Shown here in pieces: positions 37,071 through 47,098 of a stretch of 64,000 nucleotides of DNA. The stretch's first letter is position 1, and the number at the start of each line of letters is the position of its first letter. The notes beneath the pieces were generated by a model that was given only the letters and a program-made list of their open reading frames with translations, was not told the origin of the DNA and did not search any database. The stretch lies in contig NZ_CP151943.1 in NCBI RefSeq assembly GCF_038592905.1, positions 778,001-842,000 of the forward strand. The letters are read 5' to 3'. This DNA comes from Neobacillus sp. FSL H8-0543. Its GTDB lineage: Bacteria > Bacillota > Bacilli > Bacillales > Cytobacillaceae. The position numbers and the translations under genes are program-made.

Positions 37071-37871
37071 TCAACCGAATCTTCCGGTAATATAGTCTTC
37101 TGTCCGTTTATCTTTAGGCGTGGAAAAGATTTTATTTGTTTCAGAATATTCTATCACTTCTCCATTTAAAAAGAAAGCTGTTTTATTAGATATGCGAGCA
37201 GCTTGCTGCATATTATGAGTAACGATAATAATACTAAAATTCGTCTTTAATTCCTGGACAAGTTCCTCTACCTTTAATGTTGAAATAGGATCTAATGCAG
37301 AAGTAGGCTCATCCATCAAGATAACATCTGGCTCAATTGCCAAGCAACGAGCAATACAAAGGCGTTGTTGCTGCCCTCCTGATAAACCATAAGCATTCTG
37401 ATTCAGGCGGTCCTTCACTTCATCCCAAATCGCCGCACCTCTTAAACTCTGTTCAACAATCTGATCTAATGTTTTCTTGTCTCGAATACCGTGAATTTTC
37501 GGGCCATAAGCAACATTTTCATAAATGGATTTAGGAAATGGATTAGGCTTTTGAAAAACCATTCCAACCTTTGTTCTAAGTTCTTCGACTTCATATGATT
37601 TATCGAGAATATTCCTGTTTCGATAGAATATTTCACCCGATGTTCGGACTATAGGTATTAATTCAATCATTCTATTCAACGTCTTAATATAGGTGGATTT
37701 TCCACATCCGGACGGACCAATGATAGCTGTAACTTCATTTTCCTTAATATCAAGATTTATATTTTTGAGAGCATGATTTTCACCATACCATAAATTTAAA
37801 TTGCTTGTTTTATAAACCAGTTGTTTTTCGTCTGGTCTGACTAGTGTAGCAGGAGCTGATGTTGTATTCAT
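37071..37871 (-). CDS. pstB: Phosphate ABC transporter ATP-binding protein PstB
   Basis: A 266-residue ABC ATPase. [17 protein letters not shown] is Walker [17 protein letters not shown] the signature, and [13 protein letters not shown]alker B. It powers the high-affinity phosphate importer with PstA and PstC. The start ATG at 37871 follows AGGAGG; the gap to pstA is 24 nt. Confidence 0.97.
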   Translation of the reverse strand: MNTTSAPATLVRPDEKQLVYKTSNLNLWYGENHALKNINLDIKENEVTAIIGPSGCGKSTYIKTLNRMIELIPIVRTSGEIFYRNRNILDKSYEVEELRTKVGMVFQKPNPFPKSIYENVAYGPKIHGIRDKKTLDQIVEQSLRGAAIWDEVKDRLNQNAYGLSGGQQQRLCIARCLAIEPDVILMDEPTSALDPISTLKVEELVQELKTNFSIIIVTHNMQQAARISNKTAFFLNGEVIEYSETNKIFSTPKDKRTEDYITGRFG

Positions 37872-37895
37872 AATGTTTCCTCCTTGAATAAACCA

Positions 37896-38774
37896 TTAAT
37901 ATCTTTTCTGGAATTTGTTGCGAATTAACACTGCGATGGAATTCATAAAAAGTAACAGAGCCAATAATACGATGATTCCTGCTGCTGCTAATGCATGAAA
38001 CTCTGCTTGTGGACGACCTGTCCAATTATAAATTTGCAACGGTAACACAGTAATCATATCTAATAATGATTTTGGTAAAAATGCAAGAAATAATGGCATA
38101 CCGAGAACAACTAGTGGAGCTGTTTCTCCGATGGCACGCGACAATGCTAAAATAGCACCAGTAAGAATTCCTGGTATGGATGCAGGTAATACCACACGAA
38201 CAATCGTCTGCCATTTCGTTGCACCAATGGCATAGGATGCCTCCCTTAATTCTCTTGGAACCGCACGAATCGCTTCTTGGGATGCGACAATGATAACAGG
38301 TAATACGAGCAAGCTCATGGTGAGTCCCGCTGCGAGCACACTTGTACCTAATGCTAATGCTCTAACAAATACCGTTAAACCCAATAATCCAAAAACAATC
38401 GAAGGAACACCGGCTAGATTTGAAATGTTCACTTTAATAAAATCGGTAACAAAATTCTTTTTTGCATATTCTTCGAGATAGAGGGCAGTACCAACACCGA
38501 TTAATAAAGAAACCGGTGCGACGACACCCATCAACCAAATGGTTCCAATTAGGGCAGCATACACACCTGCTTGCTCTGGCTTTCGTGATGGGAGACTTTG
38601 CAAGAATTGCAAATCTAAATAGCCAAATCCTTGAGTGAATACCCGATATAATAATATAGCTAAAACGAGCAAACCAAACATCGTCGCAACAAAAAAGATC
38701 GCTTTTGAAGTACGGTTTACTAATAACCTGGTTTTCATACGCTTAACAACCGATTCATGATTTACTAACTTCAT
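37896..38774 (-). CDS. pstA: Phosphate ABC transporter permease PstA
   Basis: A 292-residue permease with six predicted helices. The EAA-type coupling loop is EASYAIGATKWQTIVRVVLPASIPGILTG. LYLEEYAKKN and the GRPQAEFH segment are typical of PstA. It overlaps pstC by 1 nt (38774). N-terminal residues are basic and cytoplasmic. Confidence 0.96.
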   Translation of the reverse strand: MKLVNHESVVKRMKTRLLVNRTSKAIFFVATMFGLLVLAILLYRVFTQGFGYLDLQFLQSLPSRKPEQAGVYAALIGTIWLMGVVAPVSLLIGVGTALYLEEYAKKNFVTDFIKVNISNLAGVPSIVFGLLGLTVFVRALALGTSVLAAGLTMSLLVLPVIIVASQEAIRAVPRELREASYAIGATKWQTIVRVVLPASIPGILTGAILALSRAIGETAPLVVLGMPLFLAFLPKSLLDMITVLPLQIYNWTGRPQAEFHALAAAGIIVLLALLLFMNSIAVLIRNKFQKRY

Positions 38775-39721
38775 TAGTATTCCTCCCTATAGCGACGAGT
38801 GATGTATTGTGCAATTAAATTCATCACTAACGTGAACAAAAATAAGGTCATCCCTACCGCATAGATACTATAGTAGATGGTCGTACCATAGCCTGCATCC
38901 CCTTGGCTAACTTGGACGATATAAGCGGTCATTGTTTGGATAGATTGCGTCACATTCAATTCAAGATTTGGTGTGGAACCGCCTGCTACCGCCACTATCA
39001 TCGTCTCACCAATCGCTCTTGAGATGGCCAATACAATAGAGGCGATAATTCCTGAAATCGCTGCTGGCAAAATGACTTTAATTGCCACTTCAAATTTCGT
39101 TGACCCAAGTGCAAGAGCCCCTTCACGCATGGCATTTGGAACTGATGACATCGCATCCTCAGAAAGAGAGGCAATCATCGGAGTAATCATAATTCCAATT
39201 ACAATACCTGGACTTAATGCATTAAAGATTTCGAGACCAGGTATAAACTCACGTAAAATTGGAGTTACGAAGGTTAAGGCAAAAAAACCATAAACGATGG
39301 TTGGTATTCCTGCTAATACTTCTAATATCGGTTTAATAATTCTGCGAGATCTGTCAGATGCATATTCACTCAAATAAATGGCTGAAGTTAAACCAATCGG
39401 TACTGCTACGATAATGGCGATAAGGGTAACCTTCAACGTTCCCATTACTAATGGCAAAATTCCAAAAGTACCCTGGGTTTCAGAGAATGGATACCATTTT
39501 TTCGCAGTAAAAAATTCAATTATCGACACTTTATCAAAAAACAGAAATGTTTCAAAAACCAACGTTAGTACAATACCTACCGTTGTTAAAACAGAAACAG
39601 CCGCAGTGAGGAACAAGATAAAGGGCATGACTTTTTCTATGATTCCCGTTGCACTATTCTTTTTTTTCTTCTCTTCAATCATTTTCTGAACGGAAAAAGA
39701 ATTCGGTTCTTGAGACTCCAA
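38774..39721 (-). CDS. pstC: Phosphate ABC transporter permease PstC
   Basis: A permease of about 315 residues with six helices and EGALALGSTKFEVAIKVILPAAISGI as the EAA loop. The proposed start is TTG at 39721, which lies 7 nt after AAAGGAG and gives MESQEPNSFSVQ; upstream ATGs have no ribosome site. It pairs with PstA in the membrane. A hairpin lies between it and pstS. Confidence 0.95.
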   Translation of the reverse strand: MESQEPNSFSVQKMIEEKKKKNSATGIIEKVMPFILFLTAAVSVLTTVGIVLTLVFETFLFFDKVSIIEFFTAKKWYPFSETQGTFGILPLVMGTLKVTLIAIIVAVPIGLTSAIYLSEYASDRSRRIIKPILEVLAGIPTIVYGFFALTFVTPILREFIPGLEIFNALSPGIVIGIMITPMIASLSEDAMSSVPNAMREGALALGSTKFEVAIKVILPAAISGIIASIVLAISRAIGETMIVAVAGGSTPNLELNVTQSIQTMTAYIVQVSQGDAGYGTTIYYSIYAVGMTLFLFTLVMNLIAQYITRRYREEY

Positions 39722-39749
39722 AATGAAAACTCCTTTCAACATGACAATA

Positions 39750-39775
39750 GTGAGAAGCACTTTAGCGCTTCCCAC
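39750..39775 (-). promoter_or_regulatory. Intercistronic hairpin between pstS and pstC
   Basis: Inverted repeat GTGAGAAGCAC / GCGCTTCCCAC with a 4-nt loop and two G.U/mismatch positions, without a T-run. It probably protects the upstream pstS message, giving more binding protein than permease. Confidence 0.6.
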
Positions 39776-39794
39776 TTATGAATTTATTCTAATA

Positions 39795-40760
39795 CTACTT
39801 AAGAGTTTCTAGTGTTTCAAGCTGCTTTGTATACTCTTCATCAGGTAATTTTACATATCCTACATCTTCAGATAATTCAGCTGCATTTTCTAGAACGAAT
39901 TTTACGAAATCATAAACTTCCTCTTGATCTTTAACTGCAGAGTTTTTCACGTATGTGAATAATGGACGTGAAAGTGGAGCATATTCACCGGATTCAATTG
40001 TTTCATTATTCGGTTCAACCGCACCGTTTCCACCATCGATAGGAACAATTTTTAAAGTATCTTTATTTTCAGCATAGTAAGCATAGCCGAAATAGCCAAT
40101 TGCATATTTTTCACCTTGAACACCTTGTACTAAAGTGTTGTCATCTTCAGAAAGAGTTGCCTTTTCAACAATAGGTTGTCCATCAAGAATTACTTCATCA
40201 AAGTAGTCGAAGGTTCCTGAATCGGTACCAGGGGAGAATAATTTAATTTCCTCTGCCGGCCAGTCTGGATTAATATCAGACCATTTTTTCACAGTACCAT
40301 CTTCAGTCCAAATTTTCTTTAAATCATCAATCGATAATTGTTCAACCCAATCATTATCTTTATTTACAACAACTGAGAGGCCGTCATATGCTAATTTAAT
40401 TTCAGTGTAATCAATACCTTTTTCTTTAAGACCAGCTTTTTCTTCGTCTTTAATTGGACGAGAAGCGTTACTTAATTCTGTTTCACCAGCGATGAATGCT
40501 TCAAAGCCGCCGCCTGTTCCAGAGGAACTAACAGAAACTTTTACATCAGGCTGTTTTGCGCCATACTCTTCAACAACCGCCTCCATGATTGGAAATACTG
40601 TAGATGAACCGTCTATTTTAATTTCGCCTTGCAGTTGCTTTGTTTCAGTGCCTTCAGAGCCAGTCTTTTCCTTGTTATCATCTTGAGCTCCGCATGCTGC
40701 TGTGAATGCTACCATTCCAGTCATCACTGCTGTAAGTGCTACTTTTTTAAAGCTTTTCAT
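39795..40760 (-). CDS. pstS: Phosphate-binding lipoprotein PstS
   Basis: A 321-residue extracytoplasmic phosphate-binding protein. Lipobox FTAAC (Cys near residue 23) marks it as a lipoprotein. The phosphate loops are KIDGSSTVFPIMEAV, SVSSSGTGGGFEAF, and SPGTDSGTFDYF. ATG at 40760 follows TTAGGGGG. First gene of the operon; four Pho-box repeats lie 65-103 nt upstream. Confidence 0.96.
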   Translation of the reverse strand: MKSFKKVALTAVMTGMVAFTAACGAQDDNKEKTGSEGTETKQLQGEIKIDGSSTVFPIMEAVVEEYGAKQPDVKVSVSSSGTGGGFEAFIAGETELSNASRPIKDEEKAGLKEKGIDYTEIKLAYDGLSVVVNKDNDWVEQLSIDDLKKIWTEDGTVKKWSDINPDWPAEEIKLFSPGTDSGTFDYFDEVILDGQPIVEKATLSEDDNTLVQGVQGEKYAIGYFGYAYYAENKDTLKIVPIDGGNGAVEPNNETIESGEYAPLSRPLFTYVKNSAVKDQEEVYDFVKFVLENAAELSEDVGYVKLPDEEYTKQLETLETLK

Positions 40761-40824
40761 TTCTTTTATTCCCCCTAAGAGTGTATGTTTGTTTCGCTTT
40801 ACAAATATAAGAATACCTCCTTGA

Positions 40825-40863
40825 TGTAAACCCTGTTTGAACATCGTGTAAATTTAATGTAAA
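40825..40863 (-). promoter_or_regulatory. Pho box: four PhoP direct repeats upstream of pstS
   Basis: On the minus strand four hexamers TTTACA, TTTACA, TTCAAA, TTTACA recur at exact 11-bp intervals (plus-strand starts 40858, 40847, 40836, 40825). This matches the TT(A/T/C)ACA-N5 tandem array bound by PhoP~P in Bacillus, so the operon is phosphate-starvation induced. Confidence 0.9.
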
Positions 40864-40892
40864 GATATATTGAGTTTGTGTAAAAACGAAAT

Positions 40893-40924
40893 AAAAAATA
40901 CACCTGCCTAAATTTAGACAGGTG
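40893..40924 (-). terminator. Terminator of pbpA
   Basis: Stem CACCTGCCTAAA / TTTAGACAGGTG with one mismatch and almost no loop beyond AATT, followed on the minus strand by TATTTTTTATT; 11 nt after the pbpA stop. Confidence 0.88.
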
Positions 40925-40934
40925 CTTAGAGTAA

Positions 40935-43115
40935 TTATTGGTTATCTTGGTTTTCTTGATTATCTTGGTTTTCTTGGTTTTCTTGCTCATTTTGTGCACT
41001 TTCAGCATTTTCACCCGTTTGCTCTGTATCATTGTCACTGCCCTTTTGTTCTTTAGGTTGCTTTTTTAATTCAAAGTAGGCATCGAGTGCCCTTTTCATG
41101 ATCTCATGGTTGACGTCAGGACCACTGTTACCTTGATATGCCCACGGAACTAACACAGCTATGGCAACCTCTGGATTATCTAAAGGCGCATAAGCGATAT
41201 CACTAAGATTCTTTACTTCAGGGGCCACTTTCCCAAATTTCTTGCGATCAGGACCATCATAAAATGCTTGAGCCGTTCCTGTTTTTCCAGCAGGATTATA
41301 GTCCGTGTTCCTAAAATAGCTGTACCCGGTTCCCCCCGGTTCCTGCAAAGCCATTCTAAAACCTTCCTGAACCCTGTCAATCCACTCATTCTTCCCATCA
41401 ATTCGATTCAATACATTGGGTTTAATTTCTTGGATAATCGGACCCATTTCCTTACTATCCAATAATGGTTCCCGAATTTCCTTTACAATGTGGGGCTGTA
41501 CTCGATATCCCCCGTTTGCTATCGTTGAAACATACTGTGCCAATTGCATTACTGTATAGGTATCATACTGACCGATGACAAGATCAAGTAATAAACCAGA
41601 CTGCTTAATTGGACCAGTATAGCCCGTGCTTTCATTTGGCAAGTCAATTCCAGTCGTAGTGCCAAGACCAAACTGACTGAAAGATTGTCTTATCGTATCA
41701 AAAGTTGTCAAGTCTAATGGCAGTGGCTGATTTGGGGCGTAGCGCCCATCCGCCATTTCGATTACAGTCTTCCACATATAAACATTCGATGAAACCTGAA
41801 GTGCTCTAAGGTCATTTATTGGACCAAAGCTTCTCCATGAAGACTTTGGATTTGTACCTTTAATTAACAATGGTAGATCCACATGAACAGAACCTGGCTG
41901 AATAGCCCCAGAATTATATCCTGTTAATATCGTAGCTCCTTTTACGACAGAGCCAACAGTGTAAGATGTTGTAATATTACCTAGAGCAAAATCACGCATG
42001 ACTTGTTTACCATCTTCATCCTTGGCAATTTGCTTCCCAGCCATTGATAAAATTTCACCTGTATTTGGATCCATCATCACCACGAAGGCGCGATCTAAAA
42101 GTTGTGACCTAGAGAATTTCTTTGCTTCCAATAATTCTTCTTCAATTATTTTTTCAACCTCAAGCTGGAGATCCATATCAATCGTTAGGATGAGGTCTTT
42201 TCCTCGCTGTCCTTCAGAGATGACTTCTGTAGATATGATATTTCCGCCTTTGTCGGTCACATTTTTCACTTTAGCTTTTTGCCCATGCAGAATATCTTCA
42301 TATTGCATTTCAATATAACTTTTGCCAACTCGATCATTTAAACTGTATCCACGAGCTAGATACTCATCCAGTTTATCTTTTGGCAGCCCCTCTTCTGCAG
42401 AAGTTACATTTCCAAGTACAGATTTTAATGTATCTCCATAAGCATAATTTCGTTCCCAATCCGTGGTTGTATCTACACCTGGCAAATACTCTAAATTTTC
42501 GCTGACAACAGCAAATTCCTCTGTTGTCACATCTTTATTTTTTACAATTTGTTGGGTCAAGGCATATCCGCTGTTAAAATCACTATAAATGGCAACAATT
42601 TCGAGGTCTAAGCTCTTTAAATCATCCTCTGTAATTCTTTCAAGCTGCATACGGTAGATATCTTTATCATCTATTTCCTGTTGATCGTACTGAACCCATT
42701 CTTTTTCCGTTATCTTTTCTTTTGCCTTATCCGGTTTTGTTAAAAGCCAAAAGTCCTTTTTATCGCGTTCACGAACCTTTGATGTATCTTTAACAATTAA
42801 TTTTGCTAATCGTTTTGCAGTCTCAAGCATTTCCTTTTGAGTTGTTGTTTGATATTTTGTATAGGTGATTGCATTTAGAGGTGTATTATCAACAATGCTT
42901 TTACCATTTCGATCAAACATTTTCCCTCTAGGCACCGGAGTATTAACTGTGATGTCTTCGGTTCTTTCTATTTCACGTTTAAAATCATCACCATAAACGA
43001 TTTGGACAAGTCCAAGACGTAAAATTAGGACAGAAAAAAGCAAAAATACAACAAAAAACACCATGTTCAAACGGAAGGTAACATGTGCCTTCTTCTTTTT
43101 CTTTTTATTATTCAA
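40935..43115 (-). CDS. pbpA: Class B penicillin-binding protein (PbpA/PBP2A-type)
   Basis: About 726 residues: short basic cytoplasmic tail with K6, one transmembrane helix ([18 protein letters not shown]), dimerisation domain, and transpeptidase domain with SVVK (catalytic Ser), SSN and KTGTAQ motifs. It crosslinks lateral-wall peptidoglycan with the elongasome. The C terminus ends in an acidic Glu/Gln/Asn tail with ENQ/DNQ repeats. The start is uncertain: GTG at 43127 abuts the GGGAG site, so TTG at 43115 is preferred. Its place beside yqgE and pstS matches B. subtilis pbpA. Confidence 0.93.
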   Translation of the reverse strand: MNNKKKKKKAHVTFRLNMVFFVVFLLFSVLILRLGLVQIVYGDDFKREIERTEDITVNTPVPRGKMFDRNGKSIVDNTPLNAITYTKYQTTTQKEMLETAKRLAKLIVKDTSKVRERDKKDFWLLTKPDKAKEKITEKEWVQYDQQEIDDKDIYRMQLERITEDDLKSLDLEIVAIYSDFNSGYALTQQIVKNKDVTTEEFAVVSENLEYLPGVDTTTDWERNYAYGDTLKSVLGNVTSAEEGLPKDKLDEYLARGYSLNDRVGKSYIEMQYEDILHGQKAKVKNVTDKGGNIISTEVISEGQRGKDLILTIDMDLQLEVEKIIEEELLEAKKFSRSQLLDRAFVVMMDPNTGEILSMAGKQIAKDEDGKQVMRDFALGNITTSYTVGSVVKGATILTGYNSGAIQPGSVHVDLPLLIKGTNPKSSWRSFGPINDLRALQVSSNVYMWKTVIEMADGRYAPNQPLPLDLTTFDTIRQSFSQFGLGTTTGIDLPNESTGYTGPIKQSGLLLDLVIGQYDTYTVMQLAQYVSTIANGGYRVQPHIVKEIREPLLDSKEMGPIIQEIKPNVLNRIDGKNEWIDRVQEGFRMALQEPGGTGYSYFRNTDYNPAGKTGTAQAFYDGPDRKKFGKVAPEVKNLSDIAYAPLDNPEVAIAVLVPWAYQGNSGPDVNHEIMKRALDAYFELKKQPKEQKGSDNDTEQTGENAESAQNEQENQENQDNQENQDNQ
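40938..40984. repeat. Short 9-bp repeat at the 3' end of pbpA
   Basis: Five or so units of GGTTTTCTT / GATTATCTT in a row encode the QEN/QDN tail of the protein. Length probably varies by slippage without frame change, because the unit is three codons. Confidence 0.75.
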
Positions 43116-43238
43116 TTTATTTCTCACTCCCTGTCAAATTTGACATGATAAACTCTATTTTATAAGAAAACCACTCTTAATACTATCAGGAACACTTACC
43201 AATTTTACATACTTCGACAAAAGACCATGAAAACTACA

Positions 43239-43275
43239 GAAAAAAGGCGATGAGCAGTATTTCTACTCAACGCCT
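43239..43275 (-). terminator. Terminator of yqgE
   Basis: Stem AGGCGATGAG / CTCAACGCCT (one mismatch) with an 11-nt loop and T6 on the minus strand; it overlaps the stop codon region. Confidence 0.8.
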
Positions 43276-44492
43276 GATGTTACAGGGAAGCGAATTTTTC
43301 TAATAAATAGATAGATCACAGAATGTCCTGCACCAAGAAACAACAAGAGTATTGGAATGCCTTTTTCAGCATTAAACCATGTCACTGTTACTAAAAATAT
43401 TAATATCGAGACAATTCTCCCGATATTTAAAAAGATTTCACGTACAACAATATACTCAATCCGCATTTCAGCTGCTTTCCAACCTGTTCCTATCACATCA
43501 TATGTAGTTGATATATAGGGGACAAGCAACAATGGGTATGCAATGGCAATCATACCTGCATAAATTAATAATTTTACAAAACTTATTTCCCAAACAATTA
43601 ATAGAACGGCACAATATAGGATGATTCCACCAATAAGGATGGCCTTTTTCCGATGTCTTTTTTTGATTAATCTTGATGCAAAATAATAGGCTATGAAGGA
43701 AATCCCTGAATTAATTAGACCAAAGGTTCCTAAAGCCATCTCACTGCCGGTGGATATATAAACGAAAACAGTAATCATAAATAGAAAGGTACCTTCACGA
43801 AGCCCTTGAAAAAAATGAGCATTTGTTATAAGTCGCCAATTATTATTATGTTTTCTTTCTTCAAGTATTCTTTTAAAGCAATACTTACCTTTTGCAGGTC
43901 GTGGCTTTAGCGAAAAACTCAAAAATACGGCAAGTGCAAACAAGGATAAAGATAAACCAAAAACAATTGAATAACCAGTAAACTTCGTAAATCGAGTAAT
44001 AATGAAACCTGCGGAAAAGGGCCCAATCATTCCCCCAATGGAGGATAGTATCCCTAAGAAACCATTAAAGAAGTCCCTCGTTTCAGGTTCAGTTATTTCG
44101 AAAGTTAATACATTAAATGCGAGCCAGTAAAAACCGTAGCCAATCCCTAGTAGGGCACCTAATAGAAGTAAATAGGCTGCCGCATTTTTGCCAGTTATTA
44201 AAACCGTTAGGTAAAAAATTGCTAAAAAGCTAACACCGATCCTTAAGACAACAACCCGATCAATTTTCTTAGCCCATCTTCCTGCCAAGATAAAGGTCAA
44301 CGGTTGTAATACAACAATTGACAGGTTATAGAGGGCAAGGTCAGTGTAATCCCCTGTTTGTTTCCATAAATAGATATTCACAAACGTATTTGATAGTGCG
44401 ACACTTAGAGAATATAAACCTCCGATTATTAATAGTAAGGATAAATCTTTTGTTAATTCAACTTCACCTAAAATCCTTAATTTTTTTCCCAT
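43263..44492 (-). CDS. yqgE: Major facilitator superfamily transporter YqgE
   Basis: A 409-residue protein with about twelve predicted helices. LAGRWAKKIDRVVVLRIG is the basic MFS loop between helices 2 and 3, and a second charged loop precedes helix 7 (EERKHNNNW). The substrate is unknown. ATG at 44492 follows AAGGGGAG. It sits between pbpA and sodA as yqgE does in B. subtilis. Confidence 0.88.
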   Translation of the reverse strand: MGKKLRILGEVELTKDLSLLLIIGGLYSLSVALSNTFVNIYLWKQTGDYTDLALYNLSIVVLQPLTFILAGRWAKKIDRVVVLRIGVSFLAIFYLTVLITGKNAAAYLLLLGALLGIGYGFYWLAFNVLTFEITEPETRDFFNGFLGILSSIGGMIGPFSAGFIITRFTKFTGYSIVFGLSLSLFALAVFLSFSLKPRPAKGKYCFKRILEERKHNNNWRLITNAHFFQGLREGTFLFMITVFVYISTGSEMALGTFGLINSGISFIAYYFASRLIKKRHRKKAILIGGIILYCAVLLIVWEISFVKLLIYAGMIAIAYPLLLVPYISTTYDVIGTGWKAAEMRIEYIVVREIFLNIGRIVSILIFLVTVTWFNAEKGIPILLLFLGAGHSVIYLFIRKIRFPVTSGVE

Positions 44493-44565
44493 AAAAACTC
44501 CCCTTTTTTCATAAGGGTTAGTCTTTAACAAGCAAGTAAGTCTTATTCATTTCCCGAGCGAATTG

Positions 44566-44598
44566 AAAAGGACAGCTAGAAAAACTAGCTGTCCTTTT
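44566..44598. terminator. Terminator of sodA
   Basis: Perfect 14-bp stem AAAAGGACAGCTAG / CTAGCTGTCCTTTT with a 5-nt loop, 17 nt beyond the sodA stop on the minus strand; followed by TTTTCAATTC. Confidence 0.9.
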
Positions 44599-44614
44599 GC
44601 GTAAAATAATTTAA

Positions 44615-45223
44615 TTACTTCGCAGCGCTGAAACGCTTTGAAACTTCATCCCAATTAACAACGTTCCAGAAAGAAGCAATATAATCTGGACGACGGTTTT
44701 GATAATTTAAGTAGTATGCATGCTCCCAAACATCAAGACCAAGAATAGGTGTTTTACCTTCCATTAATGGTGTGTCTTGGTTTGGTGTGCTAGTAACTTC
44801 TAACTCACCATTGTTTACAGCTAACCAAGCCCAACCAGAGCCGAAACGAGTAGTTGCAGCTTTTGCGAACTCTTCCTTAAAGCTTTCAAAGCTGCCGAAT
44901 TTATTGCTGATTGCATCAGCTAATTCGCCAGTTGGAGCTCCTCCGCCATTTGGAGAAAGAATTTGCCAGAAAAGTGCATGGTTGGCATGACCGCCACCAT
45001 TATTGCGAACCGCTGTACGAGCTGCTTCGGGAACAGCGTCTAAGTTTGCAACAACCTCTTCAACTGATTTAGAAAGTAATTCTTCATTACCTTGTAAAGC
45101 ATTGTTTAAGTTAGTTACATATGTGTTGTGGTGTTTTGTGTGGTGAATATTCATCGTTTCTTTGTCAATGTGCGGCTCAAGTGCGTCATACGCGTAAGGT
45201 AATTCTGGTAATTCAAATGCCAT
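44615..45223 (-). CDS. sodA: Superoxide dismutase, Mn type
   Basis: A 202-residue cytosolic enzyme that converts superoxide to oxygen and peroxide. Metal ligands are in [10 protein letters not shown] (His27), NHALFWQIL (His), and [11 protein letters not shown] (Asp and His). GGGAPTGEL and the residues around the metal favour Mn over Fe. ATG at 45223 follows AGGAGG. Monocistronic. Confidence 0.97.
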   Translation of the reverse strand: MAFELPELPYAYDALEPHIDKETMNIHHTKHHNTYVTNLNNALQGNEELLSKSVEEVVANLDAVPEAARTAVRNNGGGHANHALFWQILSPNGGGAPTGELADAISNKFGSFESFKEEFAKAATTRFGSGWAWLAVNNGELEVTSTPNQDTPLMEGKTPILGLDVWEHAYYLNYQNRRPDYIASFWNVVNWDEVSKRFSAAK

Positions 45224-45587
45224 TTTAATATTCCTCCTATGTAATAAAAAATTTTTCTCTTTAGTTTTGTCTAAAATTAAAACAATTTTAGAATATTCCT
45301 AAAGCTTCGTAGGTTAAGATTACCAAATAAAGTTATCCATTTCAATTAAAATGCTCATACCTAACAAAGTTACAATATCCTTTTTTAGAAAAAAAAATAC
45401 ATTGTTTAGACTTATTCTCATCAAATCAAAGTTTTCAAAAAGTTGTCAAAAATCAACAAAACGTATTCTGTCAACGATTTAAGTCATAGTTACGCCTTAT
45501 AGATTCCATATATTGTAAACCACCTGTTGACATGATGTTGATTATTGATTTTAATCGAATTGTAAGGACAAAAGGGAGATGGTATGA
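45224..45587. other. Divergent sodA/fnr intergenic region
   Basis: A+T-rich 364-nt gap. It holds a good sigma-A type promoter for fnr: TTGACA (45527-45532), 17-nt spacer, TTTAAT (45550-45555). No small gene, no clear FNR box (TGTGA-N6-TCACA) and no PerR or Fur box was recognised. Confidence 0.6.
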
Positions 45588-46283
45588 ATGCTTAGAAGCA
45601 GCTTTTCAATATACAGTTTATTATCTCAATTCTTCCAAGGGAAAGAGCAAATTCAAAAGGTGAAGGCTGGAACTGTTCTTTTTCAAGAGAGGGAACCTGT
45701 GGAATATGTTTACCTACTGCTAAGTGGAAGTGTTGCTCTCGGAAGAGTCCATTTGCGAGGAAAAGATTTTACCCTAAAAATATTCAATGATAGGGAACTA
45801 ATCGTTGAGTATCAAGTATTTAAACAAAATCCCCATTTTCAGTTTTATGCAAAGACAGTTTCTGATTGTGAACTTGTCGCTATTAAAAAGGAACAATTTG
45901 AAGAATTTATCATAAATGACCCTGACGCAATGGCTGCTTTCGTTGCTTGGCTAAGTACTAGTTATGTAAAAGCACAAATGAAATGTCAAGACTTAATAAT
46001 GAATGGAAAAAAAGGCGGATTATACTCCATCTTAATCCGACTTTCCCGTACCTATGGAGTAAGGACAGAAAGCGGCATTCTGATTGACTTACCCTTAACC
46101 CATCAGGAATTAGCCAATTTAACATACGGCACCAGGGAAGTTATCCAAAGGGCTTTAAAGGAACTTCGTGAAAAGGATGTCATTTCTTATGACCAGCAGA
46201 AATTAACAATAAAAAATATTAACTACTTAAAAAGTGAAGTCGACTGCCACAACTGCCCGTATGAAATATGTGGTGTTAACTAA
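45588..46283 (+). CDS. fnr: Crp/Fnr-family regulator with C-terminal Fe-S cysteines, Fnr
   Basis: A 231-residue oxygen-sensing regulator. Cyclic-nucleotide-like beta-roll (20-110), dimer helix, then winged helix with recognition helix THQELANLTYGTREVIQRALKEL. The C terminus has C220-x2-C223-x4-C228, matching the three Cys ligands of the Bacillus Fnr [4Fe-4S] cluster (C-x2-C-x4-C, four residues from the end), and Asp135 is near the fourth ligand. B. subtilis-type Fnr activates anaerobic genes. It is divergent from sodA. Confidence 0.88.
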   Translation: MLRSSFSIYSLLSQFFQGKEQIQKVKAGTVLFQEREPVEYVYLLLSGSVALGRVHLRGKDFTLKIFNDRELIVEYQVFKQNPHFQFYAKTVSDCELVAIKKEQFEEFIINDPDAMAAFVAWLSTSYVKAQMKCQDLIMNGKKGGLYSILIRLSRTYGVRTESGILIDLPLTHQELANLTYGTREVIQRALKELREKDVISYDQQKLTIKNINYLKSEVDCHNCPYEICGVN

Positions 46284-46286
46284 CTA

Positions 46287-46315
46287 AAATCCTCCTCAGG
46301 GAAAGAGGAGGATTT
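46287..46315 (+). terminator. Terminator of fnr
   Basis: Perfect 11-bp stem AAATCCTCCTC / GAGGAGGATTT with a 7-nt loop. The T-run is short. Confidence 0.7.
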
Positions 46316-46344
46316 CCTAATGTATTGCTCTATTAAAAGTAACT

Positions 46345-46477
46345 CTGTTGATTGGAGCGGAAGGCACGAAGACTCCTGCGGGAAGAGCAAGTCACGGGAG
46401 ACCCCGCAGGAGCGAAGTGACGAGGAGGCTCCCGGACTGCCCGCGGAAAGCGAAGTGCCTGGAGCTCCAATCAACAG
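46345..46477. repeat. Dispersed TIR-bounded structured repeat, copy 2
   Basis: A 133-bp G+C-rich element bounded by perfect 14-bp inverted ends CTGTTGATTGGAGC / GCTCCAATCAACAG. Inside, AGGCAC pairs with GTGCCT and CTCCTGCGGG with CCCCGCAGGAG, so a long cruciform or RNA stem can form. Copy 1 (16843-17038) shares both ends. It has no open frame of its own; probably a MITE-like or structured intergenic repeat. The gap 46284-46484 holds nothing else. Confidence 0.88.
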
Positions 46478-46484
46478 CTAATTT

Positions 46485-46967
46485 TTAAAAAACAACTAAT
46501 AGGAAGTAAGCAATCATGATAAGTTGAATGATTGTTTTTGTTAATACACTGCTAATAAACCCAACAACAGATCCAAATCCAATTTTCAAACTGTCCTGTA
46601 TATTCCTTTTATTCACGGCTAACTCAGCTATAAATGCCCCGATAAATGGCCCAATTAGAATACCCAGCACCGGAATGACAAAAGGTCCTACTAAAAGGCC
46701 AATCGTACTTCCCCAGATTCCAGCCTTCGACCCGCCGTATTTCTGAACTCCAATCATATTGGCAATATAATCGGCTACGAACAATAAGACAATAAAAAGT
46801 CCTTGAATCAGCCAAAAGAACCAGCCAAACGGCGCGAAAGAAAAAAAGGCACCATAAAGTAAAAACCCAGCTAATATAAATAGTACACTCGGAATAATTG
46901 GATAGATCAACCCAATAAACGCAACGACAAACAAGATACTAATAATACCCCAATAAACAATTTCCAT
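46485..46967 (-). CDS. yqgC: DUF456 membrane protein YqgC
   Basis: A 160-residue protein with about five transmembrane helices, Gly-rich in the last two (GILIGPFIGAFIAELAVNKRNIQDSLKIGFGSVVGF), the DUF456 signature. Function unknown. ATG at 46967 is preferred because AGGATGAGG lies just upstream. It ends next to the dispersed repeat and has no obvious terminator of its own. Confidence 0.87.
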   Translation of the reverse strand: MEIVYWGIISILFVVAFIGLIYPIIPSVLFILAGFLLYGAFFSFAPFGWFFWLIQGLFIVLLFVADYIANMIGVQKYGGSKAGIWGSTIGLLVGPFVIPVLGILIGPFIGAFIAELAVNKRNIQDSLKIGFGSVVGFISSVLTKTIIQLIMIAYFLLVVF

Positions 46968-47098
46968 TATCCTCATCCTTTTTAACATTTCACTTACTTC
47001 CATACTAATACGAAAATTCGTTTAAAATAGTTTCATTCTTGTATATAACTTTGGCAAAAGATACAATAGAACAATGAATAAGTTTAAGGGTGGTAATC

